64,000 nt of DNA from Clostridium yunnanense (GTDB taxonomy: Bacteria > Bacillota > Clostridia > Clostridiales > Clostridiaceae), in contig NZ_JAENHN010000066.1 of NCBI RefSeq assembly GCF_016595795.1, positions 214,279 through 278,278 on the forward strand. The letters are read 5' to 3'. Under the pieces are notes generated by a model that had not been told where the DNA came from, searched no databases, and worked only from the letters and a program-made list of their open reading frames with translations. This document shows positions 27,300 through 36,714 of this stretch, piece by piece. The position numbers were made by a program, and so were the translations under genes. Positions within the stretch are counted from its first letter, which is position 1, and every line of letters begins with the position of its first letter.

Positions 27300-27675
27300 A
27301 AAACCACCTCCAGAATTAGTATGTACATTTCATATTTTATTATTAAAGATGTAAACCTCCAGTCGAGAATATATTTAAACAAAGCTTTGTAGAACCACTG
27401 AAATCTTTATTTGGGTTTTAAAGCTTAAAGTAGTTTATCTGTATAGGCGAATAAATGTCCAGTTCCATTAATTTAAAACATAATAGAAATAATTTTAATT
27501 GTTAATTTATATATGTGCCCCTATATACAGATGACGCTATTTTCAAACAAGTATGAACTAAGTTTTCGTAATGGAAGCCTGTAAGTTATATCTATAATAA
27601 GATTAAATAACAATAATAGTATCTGTAAATGATTCGTTTTATGGTATATTGTGTATATGAAATATCTTTTGTTGG
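27300..27675. other. intergenic region, 376 bases
   Basis: No intact gene. Bases about 27400-27480 resemble parts of the sequences at 14560-14610 and 21195-21270 and may be another diverged repeat. A weak promoter-like TGGTATATT is near 27645-27653. Confidence 0.4.
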
Positions 27676-27834
27676 GTGAATAATAAATTTATTAAGCGAA
27701 ATCCTACAACTAATTTTATTGCAAAGCTAGAAGATGATGTCGTAGGTGTAATATTGTGTGGCTATGATGGAAGAAGAGGATATTTTGATCTACTTAGTTT
27801 AAATAATAGATTTGTTTATGGAGAAAGGATGTAA
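27676..27834 (+). pseudogene. GNAT acetyltransferase remnant
   Basis: A 52-codon frame includes FIKRNPTTNFIAKLEDD and VVGVILCGYDGRRGY, which match the N-terminal half of the common GNAT family (RNPG..FVA...VGVILCGHDGRRG). After the GY the acetyl-CoA-binding core (RGxGxG/A) is absent, replaced by a short unrelated tail before a stop. The apparent GTG lacks a ribosome site. This is a truncated gene. Confidence 0.65.
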
Positions 27835-27839
27835 AGAAT

Positions 27840-28229
27840 ATGGTAGAAAAGATATTGACTATGAGATTATTAAAGGATAAATATGGAGTTTGCAGACTAC
27901 ATAAAAATGAGCTTATACCTATTTGGGCTCAAGAGGGAGAATTCTTTTCTATAACCAAAACAACGGATGAGCTGTCTATCGTGTGTTATGAAGACAATAT
28001 TCCTCACAATATAAAATGTGAAAAGGATTGGAAGATTTTAAAGATTGAAGGACCTTTAGATTTCTCTCTAATTGGTATACTTTCATCAATCAGTTCAATA
28101 TTGGCAAGCAAAGGAATTAGTATTTTTGCTGTTTCTACTTATGATACAGATTATATACTAATCAAGAATAAGGATATAGATAAAGCTGTGAAGTCATTGA
28201 TTGAAGAAAGGTATGAAATCATTGAATAA
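27840..28229 (+). CDS. ACT domain protein
   Basis: A 129-residue protein of the small ACT_7-type family: an N-terminal beta-rich half (LIPIWAQEGEFFSITKTTDELSIVC) and an ACT-like half (about 67-125: LKIEGPLDFSLIGILSSISSILASKGISIFAVSTYDTDYILIK given in part). Such proteins probably sense amino acids or similar ligands; the ligand is unknown. The ribosome site lies in the end of the GNAT remnant, so this gene may once have been cotranscribed with it. Confidence 0.8.
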   Translation: MVEKILTMRLLKDKYGVCRLHKNELIPIWAQEGEFFSITKTTDELSIVCYEDNIPHNIKCEKDWKILKIEGPLDFSLIGILSSISSILASKGISIFAVSTYDTDYILIKNKDIDKAVKSLIEERYEIIE

Positions 28230-28271
28230 AAATACATAGTTAATGTGATTTTAAATTGAGGAGCTGTAATT

Positions 28272-28637
28272 ATGAAGCTGATAGAAATTTGTGTTTTTTC
28301 AAAGGATGTTGAGGCGCTGGCTAATTTCTACTGTAATATACTTAGTGTGGAGTGTAAAGGTGATTCTAACTTCATGGAACTAAGTTTTGAAAATATTAAA
28401 TTTACTATATTCTCTAATGAAGGAATGGAAAATATGGTACCTAATTCTATGAAGAATTCAGGTAGCGGGAATTTTGCAATCAGCATTGAGGTAAATGATG
28501 TGGACTTAGAGTATGAACGTTTAAAAACAATGGATATTGAATTTATAAAACTGCCAGCAACTCATCCATGGGGTACGAGATCAATGTGGTTTAGAGATAT
28601 TGATGGAAATATTGTTAATTTTGTTACTGTAGTATAG
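28272..28637 (+). CDS. VOC/glyoxalase-fold protein
   Basis: A 121-residue protein with two beta-alpha-beta-beta-beta modules typical of the vicinal oxygen chelate fold: VFSKDVEALANFYCNIL, the middle GNFAISIEVNDVDLEYERL and the terminal THPWGTRSMWFRDIDGNIVNF. Members include glyoxalase I and bleomycin-binding proteins; which activity applies cannot be read. RBS TGAGGAG. Confidence 0.82.
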   Translation: MKLIEICVFSKDVEALANFYCNILSVECKGDSNFMELSFENIKFTIFSNEGMENMVPNSMKNSGSGNFAISIEVNDVDLEYERLKTMDIEFIKLPATHPWGTRSMWFRDIDGNIVNFVTVV

Positions 28638-28670
28638 ATGTAACAGTTTTAAAATAAAAGGAGGTAAGCA

Positions 28671-29276
28671 ATGAGTTACATAATTGATATAGTATTATTT
28701 AATGATTTTGAAACTTTGGATGCATTTGGCCCTGTAGAAATACTTGGTAAGCTTCCAGATATATTCAAATTGAAGTTTATATCAATGGAAGGAAGCTTAG
28801 TTGAAAGTTCTCAAAAAGTAAGAGTTGAAACTAATTTATATAAATATGAGGCTGGTGTAGAAAGGATTTTAATTATACCAGGTGGTAATGGGACGAGAGA
28901 AAATATTGAGGATGAAAGTTTTATTAGTTTTATTAAAGAGCTACATAACCGTGCTAAGTATACGCTTAGTGTTTGTACCGGATCAGCTTTACTTGCAAAG
29001 GCAGGAATATTAGATAATAAAAAGGCAACCACGAATAAAAAGGCGTATAAGTGGGTAACAGAACAAGGTGAAAAAGTTTTATGGGTTAAAGAAGCAAGAT
29101 GGGTGAGAGATGAAAACATATATACATCTTCAGGAGTTTCTGCAGGTATGGATATGACTTTAGGATTTATAGAAGACCTTTTTGGCAAAGAAAAAGCATT
29201 GGAGACTTGTCAAAGAATAGAGTATATTTGGAACGAAGATAGCAAGTATGATCCATTCTCTAAGTTATATGAGTAA
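28671..29276 (+). CDS. DJ-1/PfpI family protein
   Basis: A 201-residue class-I glutamine-amidotransferase-fold protein. The nucleophile elbow is [13 protein letters not shown] with Cys102, preceded by LIIPGG (67-72). The [13 protein letters not shown] start resembles the isonitrile hydratase/ThiJ subgroup. It probably acts on small electrophiles or as a chaperone-like hydrolase. AAAGGAGG ribosome site; it follows the VOC gene by 33 bases. Confidence 0.85.
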   Translation: MSYIIDIVLFNDFETLDAFGPVEILGKLPDIFKLKFISMEGSLVESSQKVRVETNLYKYEAGVERILIIPGGNGTRENIEDESFISFIKELHNRAKYTLSVCTGSALLAKAGILDNKKATTNKKAYKWVTEQGEKVLWVKEARWVRDENIYTSSGVSAGMDMTLGFIEDLFGKEKALETCQRIEYIWNEDSKYDPFSKLYE

Positions 29277-29392
29277 TGGGAGTAATTTATATTAAAGCAT
29301 GCCTGCTATAGAGTTCTTATAATAAGCTTTTTAACAGGCATAAAATATGTATTCATATCATACTAAAATAAATTTTTAGTATACTAGTATTT

Positions 29393-29575
29393 CTATTTAG
29401 GAGCTGAAAATCCACTTGCAAAACCTTTAAAAAAGTCTGGAACAGCAAGACCTATACCAACTATAATTAAGAGACCACCAATTAACTTAAGCGATTTTCC
29501 GTTCTCTTTTTTTCTTCCAAGTACTAAAAGAATTACCCCTATAACTATACCTAAAATTGAGATAATATCGTTCAT
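29393..29575 (-). CDS. small two-helix membrane protein
   Basis: A 60-residue protein: helix 1 (about 3-20: IISILGIVIGVILLVLG), a basic loop RKKENGKS, and helix 2 (about 31-46). I choose ATG at 29575, which has AAAGGTGG at correct spacing; an earlier ATG overlaps that site. Function unknown. It converges with the DJ-1 gene; a branched inverted repeat ATGCCTG / CAGGCAT (29299-29342) between them may terminate. Confidence 0.6.
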   Translation of the reverse strand: MNDIISILGIVIGVILLVLGRKKENGKSLKLIGGLLIIVGIGLAVPDFFKGFASGFSAPK

Positions 29576-29772
29576 TATATAATTTCCACCTTTCATATAT
29601 TATAATAAGATAATGTACAGACTATTGTTATGAGGACTTATTAAAGAATTTATTCGACTCCACTTAACAAGTAATTACAGTGTAATTATAGTATATAAAT
29701 GGATTAGTTTCAAATAAAAGTATAAACGCTATATATAGTTGAATATTAATTTAATATATAAGGAGAGATATT

Positions 29773-30426
29773 ATGAAAATATCGTTATTACAGCCTAAGA
29801 TTGAGAAAGGGAATATTAGAAATAATATAGCACATGTACAAGAGTTAATTGAGAAAAGTAAAGGAGAATTATTGATTTTACCAGAGTATGCTTTTACTGG
29901 ATCACTTAATTCGGAAAGTAATGTGGATATAGATGAGTGGATAACTTATGGAGATGTAGCAAAGAAAAACTTAAAAATACCTGCAGGAAAGTTATTATTA
30001 ACTAATTCTTTAGTAAAAATAAATGAGGAAGTTTATAACTGCTGCGAGTTCTTACCTGACGATAAAAAACAAATTAAGGTTTTTCCAGATTCAACAGAAG
30101 AAATACATGGAATAAAAGCTGGAAAAGAACATCAAACTTTTGAAATGTTTAATAAGAAATTTAAGATTTTTATTTGTATGGATTTTAAGCATTGGAAATC
30201 TATAGAGACGAATGATTTAGACTTTATATTATTTATTTATCATTTTACCAGTGAGAACTATGAAAAAAGAATTGAAGAGCTAAAGGAATTTGTAAGGGAA
30301 AGAAAAATTCCAGTGTTAGCTAGTAGTATAGTGTCAGATAATAATAATGGCTTTAGTACTTATATAAATGAAAGTACAATTATATCTCTTTCTGAATTAG
30401 AAGGAATATTAGAGATTGAGTTATAG
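29773..30426 (+). CDS. nitrilase-like carbon-nitrogen hydrolase
   Basis: A 217-residue nitrilase-superfamily protein, shorter than most (about 260). The Glu-Lys-Cys triad is visible: Glu38 (LILPEYAFTG), Lys about 102 (IKVFP) and Cys135 (IFICMDFKHW). The usual D after CYD is replaced by CMD, so specificity is uncertain. ATG start with AAGGAGAGA. The cyclase gene is 25 bases downstream. Confidence 0.78.
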   Translation: MKISLLQPKIEKGNIRNNIAHVQELIEKSKGELLILPEYAFTGSLNSESNVDIDEWITYGDVAKKNLKIPAGKLLLTNSLVKINEEVYNCCEFLPDDKKQIKVFPDSTEEIHGIKAGKEHQTFEMFNKKFKIFICMDFKHWKSIETNDLDFILFIYHFTSENYEKRIEELKEFVRERKIPVLASSIVSDNNNGFSTYINESTIISLSELEGILEIEL

Positions 30427-30451
30427 AAGCTATGAAAAGTGAGATTAAAAT

Positions 30452-31102
30452 ATGAAGATAGTTGATTTAACACATATAATTTCGGAAAGAATGCCAGTAT
30501 ATCCAGGTACAGAGGAACCTAAATTAGAGGTTGTAAATACATATGATAAGAATGGTTTTAAAGAAACCTTATTAACTATGTTTTCTCATACAGGAACTCA
30601 CATGGATGCACCTGCTCATATATTTGATAAAAAGACTAGCTTAGATTTATTTCCAGTTGAGCAATTTGTAGGAAAAGCATTAGTTATAGATTGTAGTGAT
30701 TTAAAGGAAGGTGGAAAAATCACTATAAAGTATATTGAAAATGTAAAAGAAAAGGCTGACGAGGCAGAGTTTATTTTGTTTAGAACAGGGTGGGAGGAAC
30801 TTTGGGGCACAGAGGCCTATTTCGGAGAGTATCCTCATATAACCGAGGAGGTTGCAGACTATTTGATACAGAGCAAAAAGAAAGGTATTGGCTTAGATAC
30901 CATAAGTGTAGATTGTATTTCAGATGAAAATTTAATCTTACACAAAAAGCTTTTTGCAGAAACTGAAATAGTTGTTATGGAAAACTTGACTAATTTGAAG
31001 AAGGTTGGAAGTGGATTGTTTACTCTATGTGCACTTCCTTTAAAATATGAAAATGCTGATGGAGCACCAATTAGAGCAATTGCAATTTTAGAAGACAGAT
31101 AA
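30452..31102 (+). CDS. cyclase-family metal hydrolase (kynurenine formamidase-like)
   Basis: A 216-residue protein of the cyclase family with the metal motif HTGTH (46-50) and MDAPAH (51-56), plus FRTGWEELW and the late DGAPIRAIAIL. Family members hydrolyse N-formylkynurenine or similar amides. Context with a nitrilase-like gene suggests amide or lactam turnover; no tryptophan catabolic gene is nearby, so the substrate is open. Ribosome site AAAGTGAG is weak. Confidence 0.84.
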   Translation: MKIVDLTHIISERMPVYPGTEEPKLEVVNTYDKNGFKETLLTMFSHTGTHMDAPAHIFDKKTSLDLFPVEQFVGKALVIDCSDLKEGGKITIKYIENVKEKADEAEFILFRTGWEELWGTEAYFGEYPHITEEVADYLIQSKKKGIGLDTISVDCISDENLILHKKLFAETEIVVMENLTNLKKVGSGLFTLCALPLKYENADGAPIRAIAILEDR

Positions 31103-31402
31103 AGTATTTACATAGTTTGCTAGGTATGAGAAAGGGAGGCCTGAAAATGGTGTCCCTTTAATTGCTTAATATAAAATAGAGTATTTAACTAAATGGTGCC
31201 ACTATTATTGACATACCATATTATTGAAAATAATATATATATTGAGTATAATGAAAATAATTAATAGATGTAAAAGTAAGGAAATAATTATTTCTATAAA
31301 AAGCTTGGATATAAGATTTTTGATGAATAAAGGAGTGACTTAGTCAAGGTCATGTTTTTTGAAAAAAGGCTGTTTTACAAGTAAAGCAATACCAATAATT
31401 AT
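31103..31402. other. intergenic region, 300 bases
   Basis: An imperfect hairpin AAAGGGA / TCCCTTT at 31131-31159 without a T-tract may weakly terminate the cyclase transcript. The remaining bases show nothing I recognise. Confidence 0.45.
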
Positions 31403-31612
31403 ATGTTTATCAATTTAAATGAGGTGAGAGGTATTAAGAAAAGAATATTATTAATAGCATCAATTCTTTTATTCGTGATAGCAGCAGTAATTCTATTTAT
31501 CGGTATACGAGATGATAACAATATAGCAAGAATTACAGCATTGGTCTTAATATTAGTGTTAAATATATTTAATGTTTTTAGAAATGCTGATAGGTGGAAT
31601 AAAAAAAGATAA
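31403..31612 (+). CDS. small membrane protein
   Basis: A frame of 69 codons with two hydrophobic segments (about 14-34 and 42-58) and basic ends. The start is unsure: ATG 31403 lacks a site, whereas GAGGTGAGAGG inside the frame suits a rare ATT start at 31433. Function unknown. Confidence 0.45.
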   Translation: MFINLNEVRGIKKRILLIASILLFVIAAVILFIGIRDDNNIARITALVLILVLNIFNVFRNADRWNKKR

Positions 31613-31662
31613 GATCAATTGGCTATGAATTTTATAATTGTTAACTTAACTTAATACTCCTG

Positions 31663-31697
31663 TAAAACACCGTACTATAAATAGTTACGGTGTTTTA
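31663..31697. terminator. probable bidirectional terminator
   Basis: TAAAACACCGT / ACGGTGTTTTA perfect arms with a 13-base AT loop that pairs further; T-rich on the plus side. Confidence 0.7.
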
Positions 31698-31815
31698 CTT
31701 ATAACTAAAGAATAAAGGTGCAAAGAAATTAGTCATTAAAGCATGTTTTTCAGAAATAGAAAAGAGTATGCAAGTTTTGAAACAACAATTGATTAATACA
31801 AGGTGGTATGCTAGT

Positions 31816-31851
31816 CTTATTACATAAACTTTTAAAAGTTTGCGTAATAAG
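31816..31851. promoter_or_regulatory. 36-bp palindrome, likely operator of the MFS-ROK pair
   Basis: The arms 31816-31833 and 31834-31851 are inverse except for two bases (AT versus GC). Each arm has CTTATTAC then AAACTTTT. It lies directly before the ribosome site of the MFS gene, whose neighbour is a ROK regulator. AT-rich palindromes are typical ROK operators; binding is inferred. Confidence 0.6.
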
Positions 31852-31872
31852 TTTGGAGAGTGGGGACAACTA

Positions 31873-33057
31873 ATGAAAAATCGTTTCAGTTTAAGTTTTA
31901 AAGCGTTCTATTTTATATATTTAGGAGCTATTGGAACCTTCATGCCTTATGTAAATGTATATTTAGAAAAAAGTGTGGGATTGAATGGATCTCAAATTGG
32001 ATTAATTACAGCGCTGAGTTCAATAGTTGGATTTGCTGTGATTCCTATCTGGGGAGTAGTTGGTGATAAAACTAAAAAATATAATGCGTTATTAAGAGCA
32101 TCTCTTGCAGGAGCTTTAGTTATGGTAGCTTTATATCATAAAGCAGCAACATACCCAATGATAATACTTTGCGCAATTGGATTAGAAACAATGAGATTAG
32201 GTACTGTACCTATGTCGGATACTATTACTACTAAGTATTGCCATGAAAATGGTGGTAATTATGGAGCTATTAGGGCTATGGGATCTTTGGGATATATGCT
32301 GGCTAGTATGGCCGTTGGATTTTTGGCAGATAAGTTTGGATTAGATGGACCTATTTTTGCTAGTTATGCATTTTTATTAGCTATAACACTTCCCATTAGT
32401 TTCACTTTTCCTAAAAATGGTAATAAAGAAGGACAAGAAGAAGATAAATTACAAAAGGGCAGTTTTAAAGAATTATTGACTAATAAGAATTACATATTTA
32501 TTTTGTGTATTACTATACTTACAACAGTAGTAATAGACTCTGCAATGAGTTATGCTGGAAATCACCTAGTATCTACTCTAAACGGTACCAAATCATTAAT
32601 TAGTTGGATGACTTTTATAACAGTACTACCAGAAGTATTATTCTTAATGGTTGCTATTAAGGTTATTAATAAAATAGGTTTCAAAAAGTATTATATTTTA
32701 GTTGTTATTTCAATGATAGTTAGATTTGGAGTTTATTCCTTTTCTAATAATCAATATGCATTTTTAGTGGTAAGTGTTGTTCATTGTTTAGGTGTTGCAA
32801 TGGTTACAGTTGGAAACTTGACTTATATCAGAAATTCAGTTAATTCAGCAGTTTTAGGTACTGCAATTACATTATTCAATGCTGCAATGTCTATAGGAAA
32901 AGCTATATTTGGATATGTATTTGGGATTGTATATCAATATGGTAATAGTTATATGATTTATATGTTAGGTGCTGTAACTTTTGTAGTTGCTTTAATTGTA
33001 TTAATTAGGACAAACCATTTTGATAAAATGGATGTAAAAAAGGGACATATATTTTAA
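31873..33057 (+). CDS. MFS transporter (LacY/nucleoside-symporter-like)
   Basis: A 394-residue, 12-helix major facilitator. N-terminal FKAFYFIYLGAIGTFMPYVNVYL is typical of the MFS_1-like (oligosaccharide/nucleoside:H+ symporter) group. The loop 2-3 motif is GVVGDKTKKYN. I choose ATG 31873 with GGAGAGTGGGG upstream. It is 32 bases from a ROK regulator and behind the 36-bp palindrome, so a sugar or nucleoside substrate is likely but not shown. Confidence 0.82.
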   Translation: MKNRFSLSFKAFYFIYLGAIGTFMPYVNVYLEKSVGLNGSQIGLITALSSIVGFAVIPIWGVVGDKTKKYNALLRASLAGALVMVALYHKAATYPMIILCAIGLETMRLGTVPMSDTITTKYCHENGGNYGAIRAMGSLGYMLASMAVGFLADKFGLDGPIFASYAFLLAITLPISFTFPKNGNKEGQEEDKLQKGSFKELLTNKNYIFILCITILTTVVIDSAMSYAGNHLVSTLNGTKSLISWMTFITVLPEVLFLMVAIKVINKIGFKKYYILVVISMIVRFGVYSFSNNQYAFLVVSVVHCLGVAMVTVGNLTYIRNSVNSAVLGTAITLFNAAMSIGKAIFGYVFGIVYQYGNSYMIYMLGAVTFVVALIVLIRTNHFDKMDVKKGHIF

Positions 33058-33089
33058 AGTTATTAGTTTTTAAGATTTAGGAGAACAAA

Positions 33090-34139
33090 ATGAGTGAACT
33101 TTCTGGAAGACCTAATATTCTAAAGAGATTAAATAGTGACCTAATCAAAAATGCTTTAAAGAATTTAGAATCTGCAACAAAGGCAGAATTAGTGCAAGAG
33201 ACAGGAATAAGTCTTACTACTGTTGGAGTTATACTAACTAAGCTTGTAGAAGATGGTGAGGTTAAAAATCAAGGCTATGATGAGTCAAGTGGAGGTAGAA
33301 GAGCAGAGAGATATACTCTTAACCTTAATTATTCTCTAGCTGCTGCTTTATGTGTTGAGAATAAGTACATAGATTATGCAGTAGGTAATTCGGCTGGAGA
33401 AATATTAGAAGAAGGACGAGTAGAAATTAATGAAACTAAGCAAATTAATTCAGTAGAAGAGGTTTTGAATTGTTTAATAGATAAGTTTGATTCAATAAAA
33501 TGCATTGGTATTGGAGTGCCTGCAGCAGTGGCTAATGGACGACTTTTTACAGGGACAAAATTAGAAGAGTGGCATAATTTTAATGTTCAGGATTATCTTG
33601 AAAAAAAGTATAATCTTCCTGTAATTATGGAAAATGATCTTAATGCAATTGCTGTTGGGTTTGCTAATAATTATCTTAAAGAAAAGGGACTTCATGAATC
33701 TAACTTTTTGAATATTATCTATATAAATTTTATGACCACTGGTATTGGATCAGGGATTATAGCTAATGGGATGCTAATTAGAGGCTTTTCAAATTATGCT
33801 GGAGAAATATCTTTTCTTCAACTAGGCAATGGAGATACATTTTTTGACGCAGTTATGAGACAACATACAAATGAGGAGTATGCAAATGCAATAGCAATAG
33901 CCGTAGGAAACCTAAGTTGTATAGTTAATCCAGAATATGTTGTAATAGGTGGAGATGCATTTGAAGAGCATAATCTAGAGTTAATAAATGAGTATTGTTC
34001 TAAGTATATTCCAGATAATGTTAGACCTAAAATCATACACGCCGAAGACTATAGAGAGGATTATATTTCTGGAATAATGCATCTTACTATTGAAGAAATG
34101 AATTCAGGAATTAGGCTAGTAACAACTAAAAGATTATAA
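33090..34139 (+). CDS. ROK-family transcriptional regulator
   Basis: A 349-residue NagC/XylR-type repressor: winged helix-turn-helix (about 12-66: TKAELVQETGISLTTVGVIL) followed by a sugar-kinase-like ROK domain. GIGVPAAVANG, ENDLNAIAVGFA and the TTGIGSGIIANG loop are present. The usual ROK zinc motif (CxCGxxGC) is not seen after AGEISFL, so the metal site appears lost. It probably senses a sugar and controls the upstream transporter through the palindrome at 31816. Confidence 0.84.
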   Translation: MSELSGRPNILKRLNSDLIKNALKNLESATKAELVQETGISLTTVGVILTKLVEDGEVKNQGYDESSGGRRAERYTLNLNYSLAAALCVENKYIDYAVGNSAGEILEEGRVEINETKQINSVEEVLNCLIDKFDSIKCIGIGVPAAVANGRLFTGTKLEEWHNFNVQDYLEKKYNLPVIMENDLNAIAVGFANNYLKEKGLHESNFLNIIYINFMTTGIGSGIIANGMLIRGFSNYAGEISFLQLGNGDTFFDAVMRQHTNEEYANAIAIAVGNLSCIVNPEYVVIGGDAFEEHNLELINEYCSKYIPDNVRPKIIHAEDYREDYISGIMHLTIEEMNSGIRLVTTKRL

Positions 34140-34297
34140 TTTGATTTCAATATTTTTAAGTTTAACGTAGTTAATTTTTATTTTTGAAATTAAGTTGTCA
34201 ACCATACCATGATTTAATGTACTTATGGAAGGAATTTGAGAGATGAGTCTTTATAGTTATTTTTAAATATAATTAAGTAATATTTAGGAGATATAGA

Positions 34298-34555
34298 ATG
34301 ATTGAATTTAATTATGAAAATGATGATGAGAATTATAAGGATAATGACAAGGATCGTGAAAAGAATCTAATTATGCTTGAATTATTGCAAGATACTCAGT
34401 TTATATTAGAAATGCTAATAAAAAAGTTATCTATAGTTGAAGCTAAGCTTGAAGTTAAGCAAAGTCATAGTGATGATGAAGTACTAAGGTCATTAATGAT
34501 ATTGTATAATAAAAGAAAGAGTAAATTCACTGAGTTAATAAATAGTGAAAGATAG
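34298..34555 (+). CDS. small acidic helical protein
   Basis: An 85-residue, highly charged protein: an acidic N-terminus (NDDENYKDNDKD) followed by two predicted amphipathic helices (about 23-50 and 58-80). No signal or membrane segment. ATG with TTAGGAGAT upstream. No recognised family. Confidence 0.55.
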   Translation: MIEFNYENDDENYKDNDKDREKNLIMLELLQDTQFILEMLIKKLSIVEAKLEVKQSHSDDEVLRSLMILYNKRKSKFTELINSER

Positions 34556-34680
34556 ATATACAAAAGCATAAGGAATTAAATCTATAAAACTAAATGTTAT
34601 ATGTAGTACTAGTATAATTACAATTATATATAATCTAAAATCTCTTTTATATTAGGACGAGATTTTTATATGGAGGAAAA

Positions 34681-35394
34681 ATGAGCGATAAGAAAATAGG
34701 AAAAGTTACTTTATATCTAATGAGGCATGGGCAAACTATTTTAAACAAGGCTGAAAGAGTACAAGGTTGGTGCGATGGGGTTCTTACAAAGGAAGGAACT
34801 GAAGTTGCTGTAAATGTTGGATTAGGGGTAAGTGATATTAAGTTTAAGGCTGTTTATAGCAGTGATTTAGGAAGAGCTGCAAAGACTGCAAAGATAGTAA
34901 TAAAGGAAAATAGAGCAAGTGATACTTTAGAACTAAAAGAGGTTGAAGGATTAAGAGAAGTATATTTTGGAAAGTTTGAAGGCGAACTTGAACGTGTTAA
35001 GTTCAACGCTATACTTAATTATCTTAAGGTAAGCTCTTTTGAAGAAGCCATAGAAAAATATGATTTTCAAAAAGAATATGTAAATTCGGTTGCTGCTTTA
35101 GATGAAACAAAGGAGGCAGAAGATCATGACACAGCATTAAAAAGAATTATGGAAGCTTTAAGAGAGATTTGCCTAGACAATTCTACTGAAAAAGATGAAA
35201 ATGTACTTGTAGTATCTCATGGAGGGATAATTAGACTAGTTATAAACTACTTGGATAAAAGCTTTGATCTAAGACATATGGAGAATTCAAGTATATCAAA
35301 GATAGTGTATAAAGATGGAGATTTTAAAGTTGAATCAGTAAATGATACTAGTTATTGTGAAAAAGGTAAAGCTATGAAAACTGTGATTAGTTGA
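34681..35394 (+). CDS. histidine phosphatase family protein
   Basis: A 237-residue phosphoglycerate-mutase-like phosphatase. The phosphohistidine motif is LMRHGQT (13-19, His16), with the second Arg in VYSSDLGRAAKTA, Glu in EVYFGKFEGE and the second His in VVSHGG. Substrates in this family vary (phosphosugars, nucleotides, cobalamin precursor). TGGAGG ribosome site. Confidence 0.86.
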   Translation: MSDKKIGKVTLYLMRHGQTILNKAERVQGWCDGVLTKEGTEVAVNVGLGVSDIKFKAVYSSDLGRAAKTAKIVIKENRASDTLELKEVEGLREVYFGKFEGELERVKFNAILNYLKVSSFEEAIEKYDFQKEYVNSVAALDETKEAEDHDTALKRIMEALREICLDNSTEKDENVLVVSHGGIIRLVINYLDKSFDLRHMENSSISKIVYKDGDFKVESVNDTSYCEKGKAMKTVIS

Positions 35395-35435
35395 TTAGGA
35401 GTTTATAAAGAAATTATAAAATATTCGTAAAGTGG

Positions 35436-35463
35436 TTGATAATAACTTATAAAGTAGTATAAT
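35436..35463 (+). promoter_or_regulatory. SigA promoter of the 35494 gene
   Basis: TTGATA (35436-35441), 16-base spacer, TATAAT (35458-35463). Confidence 0.65.
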
Positions 35464-35493
35464 TTATATATAAATTATAAACGAGGTAACTTT

Positions 35494-35721
35494 ATGAGAG
35501 CAGAATTGCTTAACAGCATACAGGTATTATTTATTCTAATATTTTTCATAGGTTTTTTTGCTTATACAATCAGAGAAGCAAGAAACTGTATTAGGAAGTT
35601 TAAGTATAATTACATAAAGAGGACATATTCAAATGCTCTAGATTTTTCTAGGTTTATGATAAAAGAAAACTATTTTTCCTACGAAAAATATGATATTTGG
35701 CGGTATTGCGAGCTTTTTTAG
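35494..35721 (+). CDS. small single-pass membrane protein
   Basis: A 75-residue protein with one membrane helix (about 9-28) and a basic, tyrosine-rich cytoplasmic tail. It has its own promoter and an ACGAGGTAA site. It precedes the YidC paralogue by 46 bases and may be co-expressed. Function unknown. Confidence 0.55.
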   Translation: MRAELLNSIQVLFILIFFIGFFAYTIREARNCIRKFKYNYIKRTYSNALDFSRFMIKENYFSYEKYDIWRYCELF

Positions 35722-35767
35722 ATGAAGTGATGTATCTTAATATACTTTAATAATTAGGAGGAAAATT

Positions 35768-36412
35768 ATGAACATCATTTCAAATCTATTAAATTCAATA
35801 CTTGGATATTTTTTTAATATCACTGGGGATTTTGGTATAGCTATAATACTGCTTACTTTGGTGGTAAGAGTGATATTAATGCCATTGTCATTTAGACAGA
35901 AGATTAGCATGAAGGAACAGCAAAACCTTTCTAAAGGACTAGAGGAGATAAAAGAAAAGTATAAAAATAATAAAGCAAAGTTAGAAAGCGAAACTCAAAA
36001 ATATTACAAGGAAAGTTCAAAAAGTATGCTAGGATTTTTGACAAGCTTTCTTCAACTCCCTATATTTTTTGCATTGTACAATGTGATATTAAAAATGCCA
36101 ATGAGTACAGCAACCATGCTTGTGCCTTGGGTAGCAAGTCTAAAAATGGCAGATAGTTTCTTTATTATACCTACTGCTTATGTAATATCGGTGTTAATTC
36201 CAAACTTACTACCTTATGTACCGTTTTTAAAAATAACCACTCAGGCTAGAATTAGTAAAGCTAACATTTTAGTATCGAGTGTGATGAGTGCAATAATAAC
36301 TTTTAAAGCGCCTATTGCTCTTGGATTGTATCTAATAACTACAAGTTTATTTTCTGCTATAGAAGAAATGATCTTTAGAATCTATATAAGAAGAAGAGAA
36401 CTTGTTGCTTAA
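35768..36412 (+). CDS. YidC/Oxa1-family membrane insertase (short paralogue)
   Basis: A 214-residue member of the YidC family. DFGIAIILLTLVVRVILMPLSFRQ carries the conserved arginine of the hydrophilic groove, a cytoplasmic helical hairpin follows (about 45-80, EQQNLSKGLEEIKEKY), then LQLPIFFALYNVI and two further helices. There is no lipobox. The housekeeping yidC normally lies by rpmH-rnpA, so this is probably a second copy; sporulation or small-membrane-protein insertion is possible. Confidence 0.82.
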   Translation: MNIISNLLNSILGYFFNITGDFGIAIILLTLVVRVILMPLSFRQKISMKEQQNLSKGLEEIKEKYKNNKAKLESETQKYYKESSKSMLGFLTSFLQLPIFFALYNVILKMPMSTATMLVPWVASLKMADSFFIIPTAYVISVLIPNLLPYVPFLKITTQARISKANILVSSVMSAIITFKAPIALGLYLITTSLFSAIEEMIFRIYIRRRELVA

Positions 36413-36714
36413 AGATTCTAATTACTGTATGAAATATTTAACATCGTCTATTCAAACTGAGTAGTACGATGTTTTTATTTTCAAAGAATATTACAGATAA
36501 TTTATTTTATATCTAAATCTACCAAAATAAAGATTCGTAGATTCATCTAAATATCAAATTTCAGTCTATGGATAGAAGCAGGTCATATATATTTGGTTCA
36601 AAAGCAAAGCAAGTTTCATTATTTTGTAAAACCAGTAACTAAAAAATATATTTTGTATGATATAATATTAAAGTGAAAAATTGATTAGACTTTTGTAATA
36701 TGAGGTAAATACTT
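36413..36714. other. intergenic region, 302 bases
   Basis: It holds a terminator at 36440-36480; the rest is AT-rich. TATGATATAAT near 36657-36666 (extended -10) may serve the pentapeptide gene. Confidence 0.5.
36440..36480 (+). terminator. terminator after the YidC paralogue
   Basis: AACATCGT / ACGATGTT arms, inner CTA/TAG, then a T-rich tract. Confidence 0.75.

Noticed and set aside
21195..27480. A third dispersed repeat family linking 14560-14610, 21195-21270 and 27400-27480
   Set aside because: The resemblances by eye are short and gapped; not strong enough to annotate as a family without an alignment.
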